Positions 6,946-15,118 of a DNA stretch of 53,542 nt are shown here, piece by piece. Origin of the DNA: Clostridiales bacterium Firm_08 (GTDB lineage Bacteria; Bacillota; Clostridia; Oscillospirales; QAKW01). The notes beneath the pieces were generated by a model. That model made no database searches. It had not been told where the DNA came from and saw only the letters and a list, made by a program, of their open reading frames with translations. Position numbers and translations under genes: made by a program. Within the stretch, counting starts at the first letter, position 1. Each line of letters starts with the position of its first letter. The DNA is taken from NCBI GenBank assembly GCA_001604045.1, contig LVAN01000024.1:1-53542 (forward strand), given 5' to 3'.

Positions 6946-7736
6946 AAACGCTCTCAAAGATCTATCTGTGGCTGATCCTCGCACTACTCTATATCCCCAT
7001 CATCGTGCTGATCGTCTTTTCCTTCAACAAGTCGGGCGGCACCGGGGGATTTACCGGCTTTTCGCTGTACTGGTACCGGGAACTTTTCCGCAACGCCGAG
7101 GCGTTCTCCGCCCTCAAAAACACGCTGATCCTCGCGCTTGCCGCGGCGTGTCTTTCGACGGTCATCGGCACCGCCGCCGCCGTGGGGCTTGAAAAAATGA
7201 AAAGCCGCCACGTAAAACAGGTGATCCTCAGCACCACCAACGTTCCGATGATGAACCCGGATATCGTCACCGGCATTTCGATGATGCTTTTGTTCGTGTT
7301 CGTCGGCGGCATGCTGGGGATGACGGAAAAACTCAACTTTTTCACCCTGCTCATCGCCCACGTCACCTTCTGCCTGCCCTACGTCCTGCTGTCGGTGCGC
7401 CCGAGACTGCGCCAGCTCGACCGCGCCCTGCCGGAGGCGGCGAAGGATCTCGGCTGTACGCCGGTCGGCTCCTTTTTCCGGGTGGAACTTCCCAACATTT
7501 TCGGCGGCGTGATGAGCGGTTTCGTTATGGCGTTCACCCTGTCGCTGGACGACTTCGTCATCAGTTATTTCACCACCGGCTCGTCTTATCAGACGCTGCC
7601 GCTTCTCATCTATTCGATGACCAAAAAAGAGGTCAAGCCGGACATCTACGCGCTCAGCACGCTGATCGTCGCGGCGGTACTGCTGCTGCTCATCCTCTCC
7701 AACGTGCTGGGCGGCAGGGAAAGGAGCAAAAAATGA
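6942..7736 (+). CDS. potC: polyamine ABC transporter permease PotC
   Basis: The second permease, 264 residues with six predicted helices. The EAA loop reads LPEAAKDLGCTPVGSFFRVELP, and TLSLDDFVISYFTTG is highly typical of PotC. The GTG start overlaps the potB stop (GTGA), which implies translational coupling, and the stop overlaps potD (ATGA). The N-terminal LALLYIPIIVLIVFSFNKS is the usual first helix. Confidence 0.92.
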   Translation: MKTLSKIYLWLILALLYIPIIVLIVFSFNKSGGTGGFTGFSLYWYRELFRNAEAFSALKNTLILALAAACLSTVIGTAAAVGLEKMKSRHVKQVILSTTNVPMMNPDIVTGISMMLLFVFVGGMLGMTEKLNFFTLLIAHVTFCLPYVLLSVRPRLRQLDRALPEAAKDLGCTPVGSFFRVELPNIFGGVMSGFVMAFTLSLDDFVISYFTTGSSYQTLPLLIYSMTKKEVKPDIYALSTLIVAAVLLLLILSNVLGGRERSKK

Positions 7737-8935
7737 AAAAATTGATTGCCTTTTTCTGTCTGCTCCTGCTCCTCCCCTTTTCCTCTTTTGAGGCGGGCGC
7801 CGCCGCCGTCACCCTCAACGTCTACAACTGGGGCGAGTATATCTCGGACGGCAGTGAGGACAGTCTCAACGTCAACCGGGAGTTTGAGAAATACTATCTT
7901 GAGACCTACGGCGAGAAGGTCAGGGTCAACTACACGACCTACGCCAGCAACGAGGATATGTACAACAAACTCAAGACCGGCGCGACGAGTTACGACATCG
8001 TCGTCCCCAGCGACTATATGATCGAGCGGATGATCCGCGAGGATATGCTCCGCCCCCTCAATTTCGACAACATCCCCAACTATAAATATATCGCCCCGCA
8101 GTACCGGGGACTTTTCTACGATCCCGATGAAACGTACAGCGTCCCCTACGCCTTCGGCATGGTGGGCATCATCTACAACACCACCATGGTGGACGAGGCG
8201 GATCTCGACGGCTGGGATCTGATGTGGAACGAAAAATACAAGGGCGGCATTTTGCAGTTCAACAACCCGCGCGACGCGCTGGGCACCGCGATGTACCGCC
8301 GCGGCATCGACGTCAACACCACCGACCGCGCCGCGCTGGACCGCGCGGCGATGGATCTCATCGAACAGAAACCGCTCATTCAAAGTTACGTGATGGATGA
8401 GATCTTCAACAAGATGAAAAACGGCTCCGCCGCCGTCGCCGCCTACTACGCGGGCGATTTTCTCACGATGTACGAGGACAACGAGGACCTCGCGTTCTAC
8501 TACCCCGCGGAGGGCACCAACGTCTTTATGGACGCGGTGTGTATCCCCGCCTCCTCCGCTCACCCCGACATCGCGGAGCGGTATATCGACTTTCTGATGC
8601 GCGAGGAGATCGCCGTCGCCAACGCCGAGTATATCTACTACGCCTCCCCCCATACGCTGGTGACGGAAAACGAGGAATACGTCGAGTATATGACCGACAT
8701 CCATGAAGACGCGATGGAGATCCTCTACCCGCCCGACGGAAAGTACAAGACCTCCTACTATCAGAACCTTCCGGCGGACGCGCTCGCCTATTCCAACGCG
8801 CTGTGGGAAAACCTCAAACTCGCCAACTCCATCGAGCCGTGGATCTACGTCGTCAGCATCACCATCGTCGCCGGCGTCGTGTTGCTGCTGCTCCTCAAAT
8901 TCATCAATAAAAAACGGATGGAGAAATATTACTAA
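7733..8935 (+). CDS. potD: polyamine-binding protein PotD with C-terminal membrane anchor
   Basis: A 400-residue extracellular solute-binding protein that delivers spermidine or putrescine to PotBC. It has an N-terminal hydrophobic signal (residues 3-25, ending near EAGAAA). VYNWGEYIS and YDIVVPSDYMIERM are PotD/PotF ligand-site motifs, and PYAFGMVGIIYN and PAEGTNVFMDAVCIP also match. Unusually there is no lipobox Cys; instead residues about 370-390 (WIYVVSITIVAGVVLLLLL) form a membrane segment followed by a basic tail, so the protein is probably tethered at both ends or at its C-terminus. The ATG overlaps the potC stop. Confidence 0.9.
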   Translation: MKKLIAFFCLLLLLPFSSFEAGAAAVTLNVYNWGEYISDGSEDSLNVNREFEKYYLETYGEKVRVNYTTYASNEDMYNKLKTGATSYDIVVPSDYMIERMIREDMLRPLNFDNIPNYKYIAPQYRGLFYDPDETYSVPYAFGMVGIIYNTTMVDEADLDGWDLMWNEKYKGGILQFNNPRDALGTAMYRRGIDVNTTDRAALDRAAMDLIEQKPLIQSYVMDEIFNKMKNGSAAVAAYYAGDFLTMYEDNEDLAFYYPAEGTNVFMDAVCIPASSAHPDIAERYIDFLMREEIAVANAEYIYYASPHTLVTENEEYVEYMTDIHEDAMEILYPPDGKYKTSYYQNLPADALAYSNALWENLKLANSIEPWIYVVSITIVAGVVLLLLLKFINKKRMEKYY

Positions 8936-8948
8936 AAGGAGAATTTTT

Positions 8949-9494
8949 ATGAAACGCCTGAGAGAAGAACTTCCCATCGTCCTCCTGTTTTTGTTTGAGG
9001 CGCTGGTCGGCGTGCTGCTGCTGACAGCACCCGAAAAGTTCACCCGCGCCATCGTCATCCTGTTCGGCATACTGCTTTTGTTACTGTTCGCGCTGTATCT
9101 CTACCGCTTTATCCGGGCGAAAAAAGAGGGCTTCACCGACGCGGCGGCGCTCATCATTTTCATCGCCTCCGGCGTGTTGGGTCTGATCTGCGCGGTATTC
9201 CCCGGCACGGTGACAGGGCTGATCGCCGTCATCGCCGTACTGTACGGCCTCATCCTGCTGATCGGCGGCATTTTCAAACTGCAAAGCTACGCGCTGGCCC
9301 GTAACACAGAACTGGCCGCCTCCCCCGTCCTGCTTGCCAGCGGTGTTTTGAGCGTCATCGCGGGCGTGGTGGTCATCCTGTTCCCCAAAGACGCGGCGTT
9401 CACCGTGTTCCAGATCGCGGGCGTCCTGCTGATCATCGAGGCGGCGGCGGATCTCATCTCGCTGATCCACACGCATATCCGGGAAGCCAAGTAA
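8949..9494 (+). CDS. HdeD/DUF308-like multi-pass membrane protein
   Basis: A 181-residue protein with about six short hydrophobic helices and alternating small residues, as in the HdeD/DUF308 family of acid-stress-associated membrane proteins. The true ATG at 8949 follows AAAAGGAG, eight bases upstream; longer versions of the frame overlap potD and are rejected. It lies 13 bases after potD and before the terminator, so it is transcribed with the polyamine transporter. A direct functional link to polyamines is unknown. Confidence 0.65.
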   Translation: MKRLREELPIVLLFLFEALVGVLLLTAPEKFTRAIVILFGILLLLLFALYLYRFIRAKKEGFTDAAALIIFIASGVLGLICAVFPGTVTGLIAVIAVLYGLILLIGGIFKLQSYALARNTELAASPVLLASGVLSVIAGVVVILFPKDAAFTVFQIAGVLLIIEAAADLISLIHTHIREAK

Positions 9495-9538
9495 TATAAA
9501 AATCTCAATTCCGGCTCCCTCTGACCGGGGGAGAGAGA

Positions 9539-9574
9539 ATTGCTTTTCCACGCAAGGGGAAAAGCAATTTTTTT
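9539..9574 (+). terminator. terminator of the potABCD operon
   Basis: An 11-base stem ATTGCTTTTCC with GGAAAAGCAAT is followed by TTTTTT. A second imperfect hairpin, CAATTC...GAATTG, lies just upstream at about 9506-9542 and overlaps it. Confidence 0.85.
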
Positions 9575-9597
9575 AATATTCTCGTCAATTCCCATTG

Positions 9598-9626
9598 TTT
9601 ACATCGTTAAAATTGAGTGCTATACT
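9598..9626 (+). promoter_or_regulatory. SigA promoter of the ribokinase operon
   Basis: TTTACA (9598-9603), 17 bases, TATACT (9621-9626), 27 bases before the ATG of the sugar kinase. Confidence 0.65.
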
Positions 9627-9653
9627 GGACACAGGATCTCAGGAGGTGGCAAA

Positions 9654-10538
9654 ATGAAGGTGCTTTGCTTCGGATCTCTCAATATCGACCACGTTTACCG
9701 GGTGGCGCGGATCGTGACGCCGGGGGAAACGACGGCGGCGGGAGAGTATATAAAAAACGCGGGCGGCAAGGGACTTAACCAGTCCGTCGCGCTGGCGAGA
9801 GCCGGCGCCGCCGTCTTTCACGCCGGACGGATCGGCGAGGACGGCGCGTTTCTCAAACAGACGCTGGCGGACGCCGGCGTTGACGTCCGCTTTGTGCAGA
9901 CCGTCGACGCGCCGACCGGCCACGCCGTCATCCAGGTCGCGGACAGCGCCCAGAACAGTATCATCGTTTACGGCGGCGCCAACCGCACCGTTGACGCCGG
10001 TTTTGTAAGGGAGATCCTTTCCCGCTTTGAAAAAGACGATATCCTGCTGACGCAAAACGAAACGTCGGGTCTTGCCGATCTTGTGGCGGCGGCAAAAGAA
10101 AAAGGGATGAAGGTCTATCTCAACCCCTCCCCCTTCAACGACGCTGTAAAGCAAATCGACCTTACGCTTGTAGACTGCCTGATCCTCAACGAAACCGAGG
10201 CGGCGGGCTACTTTGCGGAAAACTTTATGGACGCCATGCGATCCGCCTACCCCCATCTTGCCGTCATCCTGACGCTGGGCGGTGAGGGCAGCGTGTATTT
10301 TGACAAAACACAAACGGCGCGGGCCGACGCGTTTCGCGTCGACGCCGTGGACACAACGGCGGCGGGCGATACCTTCACCGGCTACGTCATCACGGCGCTA
10401 GCGGAAGGACTTTCCCCCGCGAACGCCCTGCGGCGCGCTTCCGCCGCCGCGGCGCTGGCGGTCACCAAACAGGGCGCCGCCGTCAGCATCCCCGCGAGAA
10501 ACGCGGTGGACGAATTTTTGAAGGAGAGAGCAAAATGA
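9654..10538 (+). CDS. rbsK: PfkB-family sugar kinase, probable ribokinase
   Basis: A 294-residue PfkB-family carbohydrate kinase. The N-terminal GSLNIDHVYRV and NAGGKGLNQSVALARAG match the ribose-binding start of RbsK. DTTAAGDTFTGY near residue 227 holds the catalytic Asp and anion hole of the family. NPSPFNDAVKQID and ILNETEA are also ribokinase-like. Ribokinase converts ribose to ribose 5-phosphate. The ATG at 9654 follows AGGAGGTGGCAAA. Its stop overlaps the start of the nucleoside hydrolase, so the two should work together: free ribose released from nucleosides is phosphorylated. A related nucleoside or sugar kinase is possible. Confidence 0.82.
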   Translation: MKVLCFGSLNIDHVYRVARIVTPGETTAAGEYIKNAGGKGLNQSVALARAGAAVFHAGRIGEDGAFLKQTLADAGVDVRFVQTVDAPTGHAVIQVADSAQNSIIVYGGANRTVDAGFVREILSRFEKDDILLTQNETSGLADLVAAAKEKGMKVYLNPSPFNDAVKQIDLTLVDCLILNETEAAGYFAENFMDAMRSAYPHLAVILTLGGEGSVYFDKTQTARADAFRVDAVDTTAAGDTFTGYVITALAEGLSPANALRRASAAAALAVTKQGAAVSIPARNAVDEFLKERAK

Positions 10539-11443
10539 CAGAACAACAGTATCTGAAAAACCTCACCCCGCCGGAAGGCGCCGTCGACGTCGTCCTCGAC
10601 ACCGACGCCTACAACGAGATCGACGACCAGTTCGCCATCGCCTATCTGCTCAGATCCGGCGACCGCCTGAAGGTCAGGGCGATCTGCGCCGCGCCCTTTT
10701 TCAACCGCCGTTCGACAGGTCCTGCCGACGGGATGGAAAAAAGTTACGACGAGATCCTGAACGTTTTGCGCCGCGCGGGCAGGGAGGATCTGATCCCCGC
10801 CGTGTACCGCGGCTCCGGGGACTATCTGCCGGACGAGCGTACCCCCGTCCCCTCGGAAGCGGCGGAAGCCATCGTCAAACTCGCGGCGGACTACTCCCCC
10901 GAAAAGCCGCTCTATATCGTGGCGATCGGCGCCATTACCAACGTGGCGAGCGCTCTCTTGCGGGATCCCTCTATCGCGGAAAAGGTCGTCATCGTCTGGC
11001 TGGGCGGCCATGCCCATCACTATAAAGATACCGCCGAGTTCAATATGAGGCAGGACGTCGCCGCCGCGAGAGTGTGTATGGCAAGCGCCGCGCCCTTTGT
11101 CCAGCTTCCCTGCCGGGGCGTCGTCGACGTGTTCACCGCCTCCGGCGCGGAACTGGAAAAATGGCTGCTCGGCAAAAACGAACTTTCCGATTATCTTGCC
11201 CGCTTTACCATCCAAACCGCTCAGAGTTACGCCGCCGGCACACCCTGGACAAGGGTGATCTGGGACGTCACCGCCGTCGCGTGGCTGCTGGGCGGCGATC
11301 TGATGGAGCAGGAGATCCGTCCGGTGCGTCTGCCCGCCCGCGATCATCACTACGAGCCGCCCATCGGCAAAGAGATCGCGTACGTCACCCGCGTCTGCCG
11401 CGACGCGCTGATGACCGATCTGTTCCGAAAACTGCTGTCATAA
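10535..11443 (+). CDS. nucleoside hydrolase (IunH-like)
   Basis: A 302-residue inosine-uridine-type nucleoside hydrolase, which splits nucleosides into base and ribose. The calcium-binding N-terminal motif is DTDAYNEIDDQFA (near residue 24), a variant of the canonical DTDPGxDDA with extra residues between the aspartates. GAITNVASALL and EFNMRQDVAAARV match the middle motifs. The C-terminal HD-type motif appears as WDVTAVAWLL. It is coupled to the ribokinase by an ATGA overlap, supporting a salvage role. Substrate choice cannot be told from sequence. Confidence 0.8.
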   Translation: MTEQQYLKNLTPPEGAVDVVLDTDAYNEIDDQFAIAYLLRSGDRLKVRAICAAPFFNRRSTGPADGMEKSYDEILNVLRRAGREDLIPAVYRGSGDYLPDERTPVPSEAAEAIVKLAADYSPEKPLYIVAIGAITNVASALLRDPSIAEKVVIVWLGGHAHHYKDTAEFNMRQDVAAARVCMASAAPFVQLPCRGVVDVFTASGAELEKWLLGKNELSDYLARFTIQTAQSYAAGTPWTRVIWDVTAVAWLLGGDLMEQEIRPVRLPARDHHYEPPIGKEIAYVTRVCRDALMTDLFRKLLS

Positions 11444-11448
11444 ACTGC

Positions 11449-11485
11449 AAAAAAGACTGCAAGCGTTTCGCTTGCAGTCTTTTTT
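11449..11485. terminator. bidirectional terminator between converging genes
   Basis: A perfect 12-base stem AGACTGCAAGCG with CGCTTGCAGTCT and loop TTT, flanked by A-run on the left and T-run on the right, so it can stop transcription from both the nucleoside hydrolase and the minus-strand gene. Confidence 0.9.
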
Positions 11486-11489
11486 GGGC

Positions 11490-12059
11490 TTATTCAAATT
11501 TGAAATCATCCAGCGTGATCGGTTTGTCGTCCGTCGCGGGGGCGGCGGGAGCGGACGGCGCTTCGATGCCGTCCAGGAACGACCAGTCAAAGTCATCCAC
11601 AGATGTAAAGGTATTCTCCTTTGCGGGTTCTTTGACCGGTTTCGGTTTTTCGACCGGTTTTTCGATCGGCGCCGGTTTCGCGATCGGTTCGGGTTTTTCC
11701 ACCGGTTCCGGTTTTTCGATCGGCGCCGGTTTTTCGATCGGTTTTATGATCGGCTCCGGCTCCTCGTCAAGGAAGGTCTCCGGTACGAACGCGGGCTCGG
11801 GCGGCAGATCCTCCGTCTCCTGTTCCGCGGGCGCTTCCTGTTCCAGCGTTTCATCCGGCTGCTCGGTCAGCGCTTCCAGTTCCTTTGCCGCGGCTTGCTC
11901 TTCCCGCTTCTGTATCTCCTCGCGGCGCTTGCGCGCGGCAAGGCGGCGTTTTTTCGCCTTTTCTTTTTTGTAGGTGTTGAAAGAGAACAGCCCCATCAGC
12001 GCCAGCACGACAGCGGCGAGCGTCCCCAGGATCAACAACGCGATCTGTCCCGGTAACAT
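11490..12059 (-). CDS. single-pass membrane protein with Pro/Glu/Lys repeats
   Basis: A 189-residue protein of unknown function. One N-terminal helix (residues 5-26) is followed by a strongly basic stretch KKEKAKKRRLAARKRREEI, a Gln/Glu-rich coiled coil to about residue 65, and a long acidic, proline-rich region with repeats such as KPAPIEKPEPVEKPEPI. The C-terminal end SVDDFDWSFLDGI and PITLDDFKFE may be short binding motifs. The positive-inside rule places the tail in the cytoplasm. The region is extended and resembles spacer arms of TonB-like or division-site proteins, but no homology is claimed. The ribosome site is AAAGGAAG. It follows the lipid kinase by 93 bases, including the element copy. 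Confidence 0.6.
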   Translation of the reverse strand: MLPGQIALLILGTLAAVVLALMGLFSFNTYKKEKAKKRRLAARKRREEIQKREEQAAAKELEALTEQPDETLEQEAPAEQETEDLPPEPAFVPETFLDEEPEPIIKPIEKPAPIEKPEPVEKPEPIAKPAPIEKPVEKPKPVKEPAKENTFTSVDDFDWSFLDGIEAPSAPAAPATDDKPITLDDFKFE

Positions 12060-12088
12060 TTTTTATCTTCCTTTCGCTATGATCTTAA

Positions 12089-12153
12089 TGGTTTTCAAGG
12101 CTTTGCGGCAAAGTATGGCGGAAATTTTACCTTTCAAAACCGCTTTGTCAGCC
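12089..12153 (-). repeat. inverted-repeat element, partial copy 2
   Basis: Read on the minus strand, these 65 bases match 1766-1843 except for a 13-base deletion after GGCTGA and two substitutions (ACC to ATA). The element edge coincides with the last base of the lipid kinase stop codon. The right half of copy 1, including the second terminal repeat, is absent. The two substitutions create TACTTT, 16 bases after a TTGAAA, which might supply a weak promoter for the gene downstream. Confidence 0.75.
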
Positions 12154-13034
12154 TAATATAAAACGTTGAGCGCGCGCGGCAGGATCTCGATATCCAGCGG
12201 CAGCGCGGGTCCTTTTTCTCCGTCCAGCGTCGTCATCAGTTCCTCATTGCAGGTGATGGTGCATTTGCGGGTGGTGATGCGCTCGACGCAGTGATCCTTG
12301 AAATCGGCGTTGGTGACGAACTGGAACAGCGTATCGGTCAAATCGAAAAACGAGGATTTTTTAAAGATCAGGATGTCCATCTTGCCGTCGTCCATCACGG
12401 CTTCCTTGATGATGCCGGACATACCGGAAACGTCGGTGCCGTTGAGCAGCATAAAGAGATATGCCTCGCTCTCGATGCGGCCGCCCTCCTCCGTCTCGAT
12501 GACGAAATCGAAGGTACGGATCTTGGCGAGTTCCCCCATCCCCGCGGCGTAGTAAGCGAAGGGGCCGAACGCCTGTTTCATTTCGTTATCCACCGAATAG
12601 GAGACGGCGACAAAAATACCGCCCGCCAGTTCGTTGACGAAATACTCGTCGTTCGCCTTGCCGATGTCCACGAATTTACTGCGCCCCCGCGCCAGCACCT
12701 CGGCGCATTTCTGCAGATCGGTCGGCAGACCGAGACTTCTCGCGAAGTCGTTGCAGGTGCCGTTGGGCAGAACGCCGAGCGGCAGTTTGCTGCCCATCCC
12801 CGCGAGCAGTCCGCCGACGCTCTTGACCGAGCCGTCGCCGCCGCAGACCAGCACGCCGTCAAACCGCCCCGCCTCCAGCACCTCGCGGATGGTGGAGGGC
12901 GTCGTACGGTCCAAACGGTAGGTGGTGATGAATTTATCTTTCTTTTGAAACGTCTCGATGATCCCGTCCAGCGCGGCCTTGGCGCGCTTGCCGCCGCCCG
13001 AGGCGGGATTGTAGATCAACAGCCAGTTTTCCAT
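12153..13034 (-). CDS. diacylglycerol kinase family lipid kinase (YegS/BmrU type)
   Basis: A 293-residue soluble lipid kinase of the DAGK catalytic family, which phosphorylates diacylglycerol or related lipids using ATP and helps recycle lipoteichoic-acid by-products in Gram-positives. YNPASGGGKRAK (residue 8), VCGGDGSVKSVGG (near 63) and LPNGTCNDFARSLGLP (near 90) are the nucleotide and catalytic motifs. MDDGKMDILI near residue 216 belongs to the C-terminal beta-sandwich. The ATG follows AAGGAGTATCCGT. An LtaS-like gene is present 18 kb away, consistent with a role in teichoic-acid lipid turnover. Confidence 0.88.
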   Translation of the reverse strand: MENWLLIYNPASGGGKRAKAALDGIIETFQKKDKFITTYRLDRTTPSTIREVLEAGRFDGVLVCGGDGSVKSVGGLLAGMGSKLPLGVLPNGTCNDFARSLGLPTDLQKCAEVLARGRSKFVDIGKANDEYFVNELAGGIFVAVSYSVDNEMKQAFGPFAYYAAGMGELAKIRTFDFVIETEEGGRIESEAYLFMLLNGTDVSGMSGIIKEAVMDDGKMDILIFKKSSFFDLTDTLFQFVTNADFKDHCVERITTRKCTITCNEELMTTLDGEKGPALPLDIEILPRALNVLY

Positions 13035-13086
13035 ACGGATACTCCTTCCCTTATCATATGGTAAGTCGTATCATTCTCCAACTGAT

Positions 13087-13115
13087 ATTATAGACTACCC
13101 AAAGGAAAAAATCAA
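13087..13115 (-). promoter_or_regulatory. SigA promoter of the lipid kinase
   Basis: On the minus strand, TTGATT, 17 bases, TATAAT. The -35 box overlaps the stop codon of the upstream GH13 gene on the same strand. Confidence 0.75.
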
Positions 13116-14863
13116 GAGAGTTTTGTAATGACAAGTTCCCCGTCGGGCGAGGAGAGAAGCATCTCCCCCTCCGGCGCGCCGCCAAGCGTCACGCAGATGC
13201 CGCCGCGGGTATAGATCAGCCTGCCGCCGCGCGCCTCGGTGATGACGATCTCCTTTGTGAAATCGTCGCGGTAGGTCTGCCGCAGGGCGCCGAGTTTCCG
13301 GTAAAAATCAAGCAGCGTCTCATCCGTTTCGCTCTCCGCGAAAAAGGCGCGGTTGTAAGGATCCTTGAAGCCCTGCATCCCGATCTCGTCGCCATAGTAG
13401 ATCGAGGGGATGCCGGGCAGCGTGAACTGCAGCATCGCCGCTTTCATCGAAAGGTCTCTCGCGCGGCGGTATTCCTCCTCCGGCAGACGGTAGCCCGCCT
13501 GCGCCGCCTCCGGTACGCGGGGCGCGCCCAGCGCCGTGATGATCCGCTCCCGGTCGTGGGTGGACAGGACGTTCATCAAAACGTTCAATACCGGCGGGGG
13601 ATAATCGTCGCAGATCTCCCGCACTCTGGCGGCGAACGCCGCCGTGTCCCCCGTTTTCATAAGATCGATGATCGCTTCCCGCCAGGGGTAGTTCATCACG
13701 CTGTCGCACTGCCGTCCGAGCAAAAACCGCCGGCGGGCGCCGTAGGACACCTTGCGCACCGCGTTTTCCCACACCTCGCCGATGATCAGCGCGTCGGGAT
13801 CCTCCGCCTTGACGCGGTCGCGCAGCGCCTCCAGAAATACGTCGGGCAGTTCGTCCGCCACGTCCAGCCGCCAGCCGTCCGCGCCCCGCCGCTGCCAGTG
13901 GGACAGCACGCCGTCCGCGCCGGTGATGAAGGTGAGGTAAAAGGGATCGGTCTCTTTGACGTTCGGCAGGTTGGGAAAGCCCCACCAGCAGGCGTACTCG
14001 TCGGGATATTCGTCAAAATCGTACCAGGTGACATAGGGAGAGTGCGGATCGTTATAGGCGCCGCCCTTCCCGTAGTGACCGTATTTGTTGAAATAAACGC
14101 TGTCGGCGCCGGTATGGGAAAAAACGCCGTCAAGCAGGATGGAAAATCCCGCCGCGTGCGCCTCATCGCAAAACGAGATAAACTGCTCCTCGGTGCCGAA
14201 CCACGGGTCGATCGTCAGGTAGTCCGAAGTGGAGTAGCGGTGATTTTCCGCGCTCTCAAAGATCGGGTTGAAATAGAGGATATCCACCCCGAGCGATTTG
14301 AGGTAGGGCAGTTTCCGCCGCACGCCCTCAATGGATCCGCCGTAAAAGTCGATCCCCCCGCCCGCCGACGGGTCGCCGTAGCCGCAGGGGAGTTCCCGCG
14401 TATCTTTATGGAACAGCCGCTCGCCTTTTACGGGCGCCCCGGGGCGCTCGCCGCTCACGCGCGCGAAACGGTCGGGAAAGATCTGATACATAATGCCGCC
14501 CGCGTATTTCTGCGGCGTTTTGAAATCGGCGGCGTACACCGTGAACTGCCAGCGGGGCAGCCAGTCGCCGATGACGGCTTTGCCGTCGTCTCCCCTGCCG
14601 ATAAACAGGAAAGAACCGTCCTCCCGGATCGCCTCGAAACGGTAAAACCACAGCCCGATCCGGTCAAAGGACAGCGACAGCGTGAACTCCACGCCCTCCC
14701 GCGTCATCTCATACGTCGTTTCCTCTCCGTCCTCCGGCGCGCAGACCAGCCGCACCCGCCGGATCGACGGGACGGCGCGGCAGCGGAAACGCACGTCCTG
14801 CCCCGCGCGAAGCGCGCCGCGGGGGAAAAGGTATTCTGTTTTCAGACTGTCATAATAAAACAT
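13112..14863 (-). CDS. GH13 alpha-amylase family enzyme (neopullulanase or pullulanase-like)
   Basis: A 583-residue glycoside hydrolase family 13 enzyme. An N-terminal beta-sandwich (about residues 1-110, CBM34-like) precedes the catalytic barrel, which opens with MYQIFPDRFARV. Conserved regions are DGVFSHTG (I), DGWRLDVADE (II, nucleophile Asp), IGEVWE (III, acid/base Glu) and NVLSTHDRERI (IV). The layout resembles intracellular neopullulanase or GH13_39-type enzymes cutting alpha-1,4 and perhaps alpha-1,6 bonds. No signal peptide: it acts in the cytoplasm, fitting glycogen or maltodextrin breakdown beside glg genes. The ATG at 14863 is chosen because a consensus promoter lies just upstream inside the longer open frame, whose extra 73 codons are therefore untranslated. 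Confidence 0.85.
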   Translation of the reverse strand: MFYYDSLKTEYLFPRGALRAGQDVRFRCRAVPSIRRVRLVCAPEDGEETTYEMTREGVEFTLSLSFDRIGLWFYRFEAIREDGSFLFIGRGDDGKAVIGDWLPRWQFTVYAADFKTPQKYAGGIMYQIFPDRFARVSGERPGAPVKGERLFHKDTRELPCGYGDPSAGGGIDFYGGSIEGVRRKLPYLKSLGVDILYFNPIFESAENHRYSTSDYLTIDPWFGTEEQFISFCDEAHAAGFSILLDGVFSHTGADSVYFNKYGHYGKGGAYNDPHSPYVTWYDFDEYPDEYACWWGFPNLPNVKETDPFYLTFITGADGVLSHWQRRGADGWRLDVADELPDVFLEALRDRVKAEDPDALIIGEVWENAVRKVSYGARRRFLLGRQCDSVMNYPWREAIIDLMKTGDTAAFAARVREICDDYPPPVLNVLMNVLSTHDRERIITALGAPRVPEAAQAGYRLPEEEYRRARDLSMKAAMLQFTLPGIPSIYYGDEIGMQGFKDPYNRAFFAESETDETLLDFYRKLGALRQTYRDDFTKEIVITEARGGRLIYTRGGICVTLGGAPEGEMLLSSPDGELVITKLS

Positions 14864-14881
14864 ATAATATTCACCGGAAAT

Positions 14882-14910
14882 ATCATACCTGTTTTTGGCC
14901 TGTTTGTCAA
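14882..14910 (-). promoter_or_regulatory. SigA promoter of the GH13 gene
   Basis: On the minus strand, TTGACA (14910-14905), 17 bases, TATGAT (14887-14882). It implies a very short leader of about 12 nt and fixes the start at 14863. Confidence 0.75.
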
Positions 14911-14946
14911 CAGCATATATAAAAAGATGATTTTTCATCCGTTTTT

Positions 14947-15048
14947 TGTGCAAATTAACCAAAAACGTGTGTGAGAAATTAGACATTTGTGAGAAATTGA
15001 ATTTTCCACGAAAAAAGGGTGGTAATGGAATAACAAAAATAGTATAAT
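14947..15048. promoter_or_regulatory. divergent GH13/glgC control region with direct repeats
   Basis: An exact direct repeat TGTGAGAAATT occurs at 14970-14980 and 14988-14998 (18-base period); a looser copy, TGTGCAAATT, starts at 14947. They lie between the GH13 promoter and the glgC -10 box TATAAT (15043-15048), whose -35 region is poor. This suggests that glgC needs an activator or that the repeats are an operator. Confidence 0.45.
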
Positions 15049-15118
15049 ATATATAACTATGAGTGGAAGCGCGCCTTGCCAAAAGTTTGAATTATTTATC
15101 CGACAGGAGGAAATAAAA

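Noticed and set aside
14864-15082. A longer N-terminus for the GH13 protein
   Set aside because: The extension contains the consensus promoter for the gene and has no signal peptide or domain.
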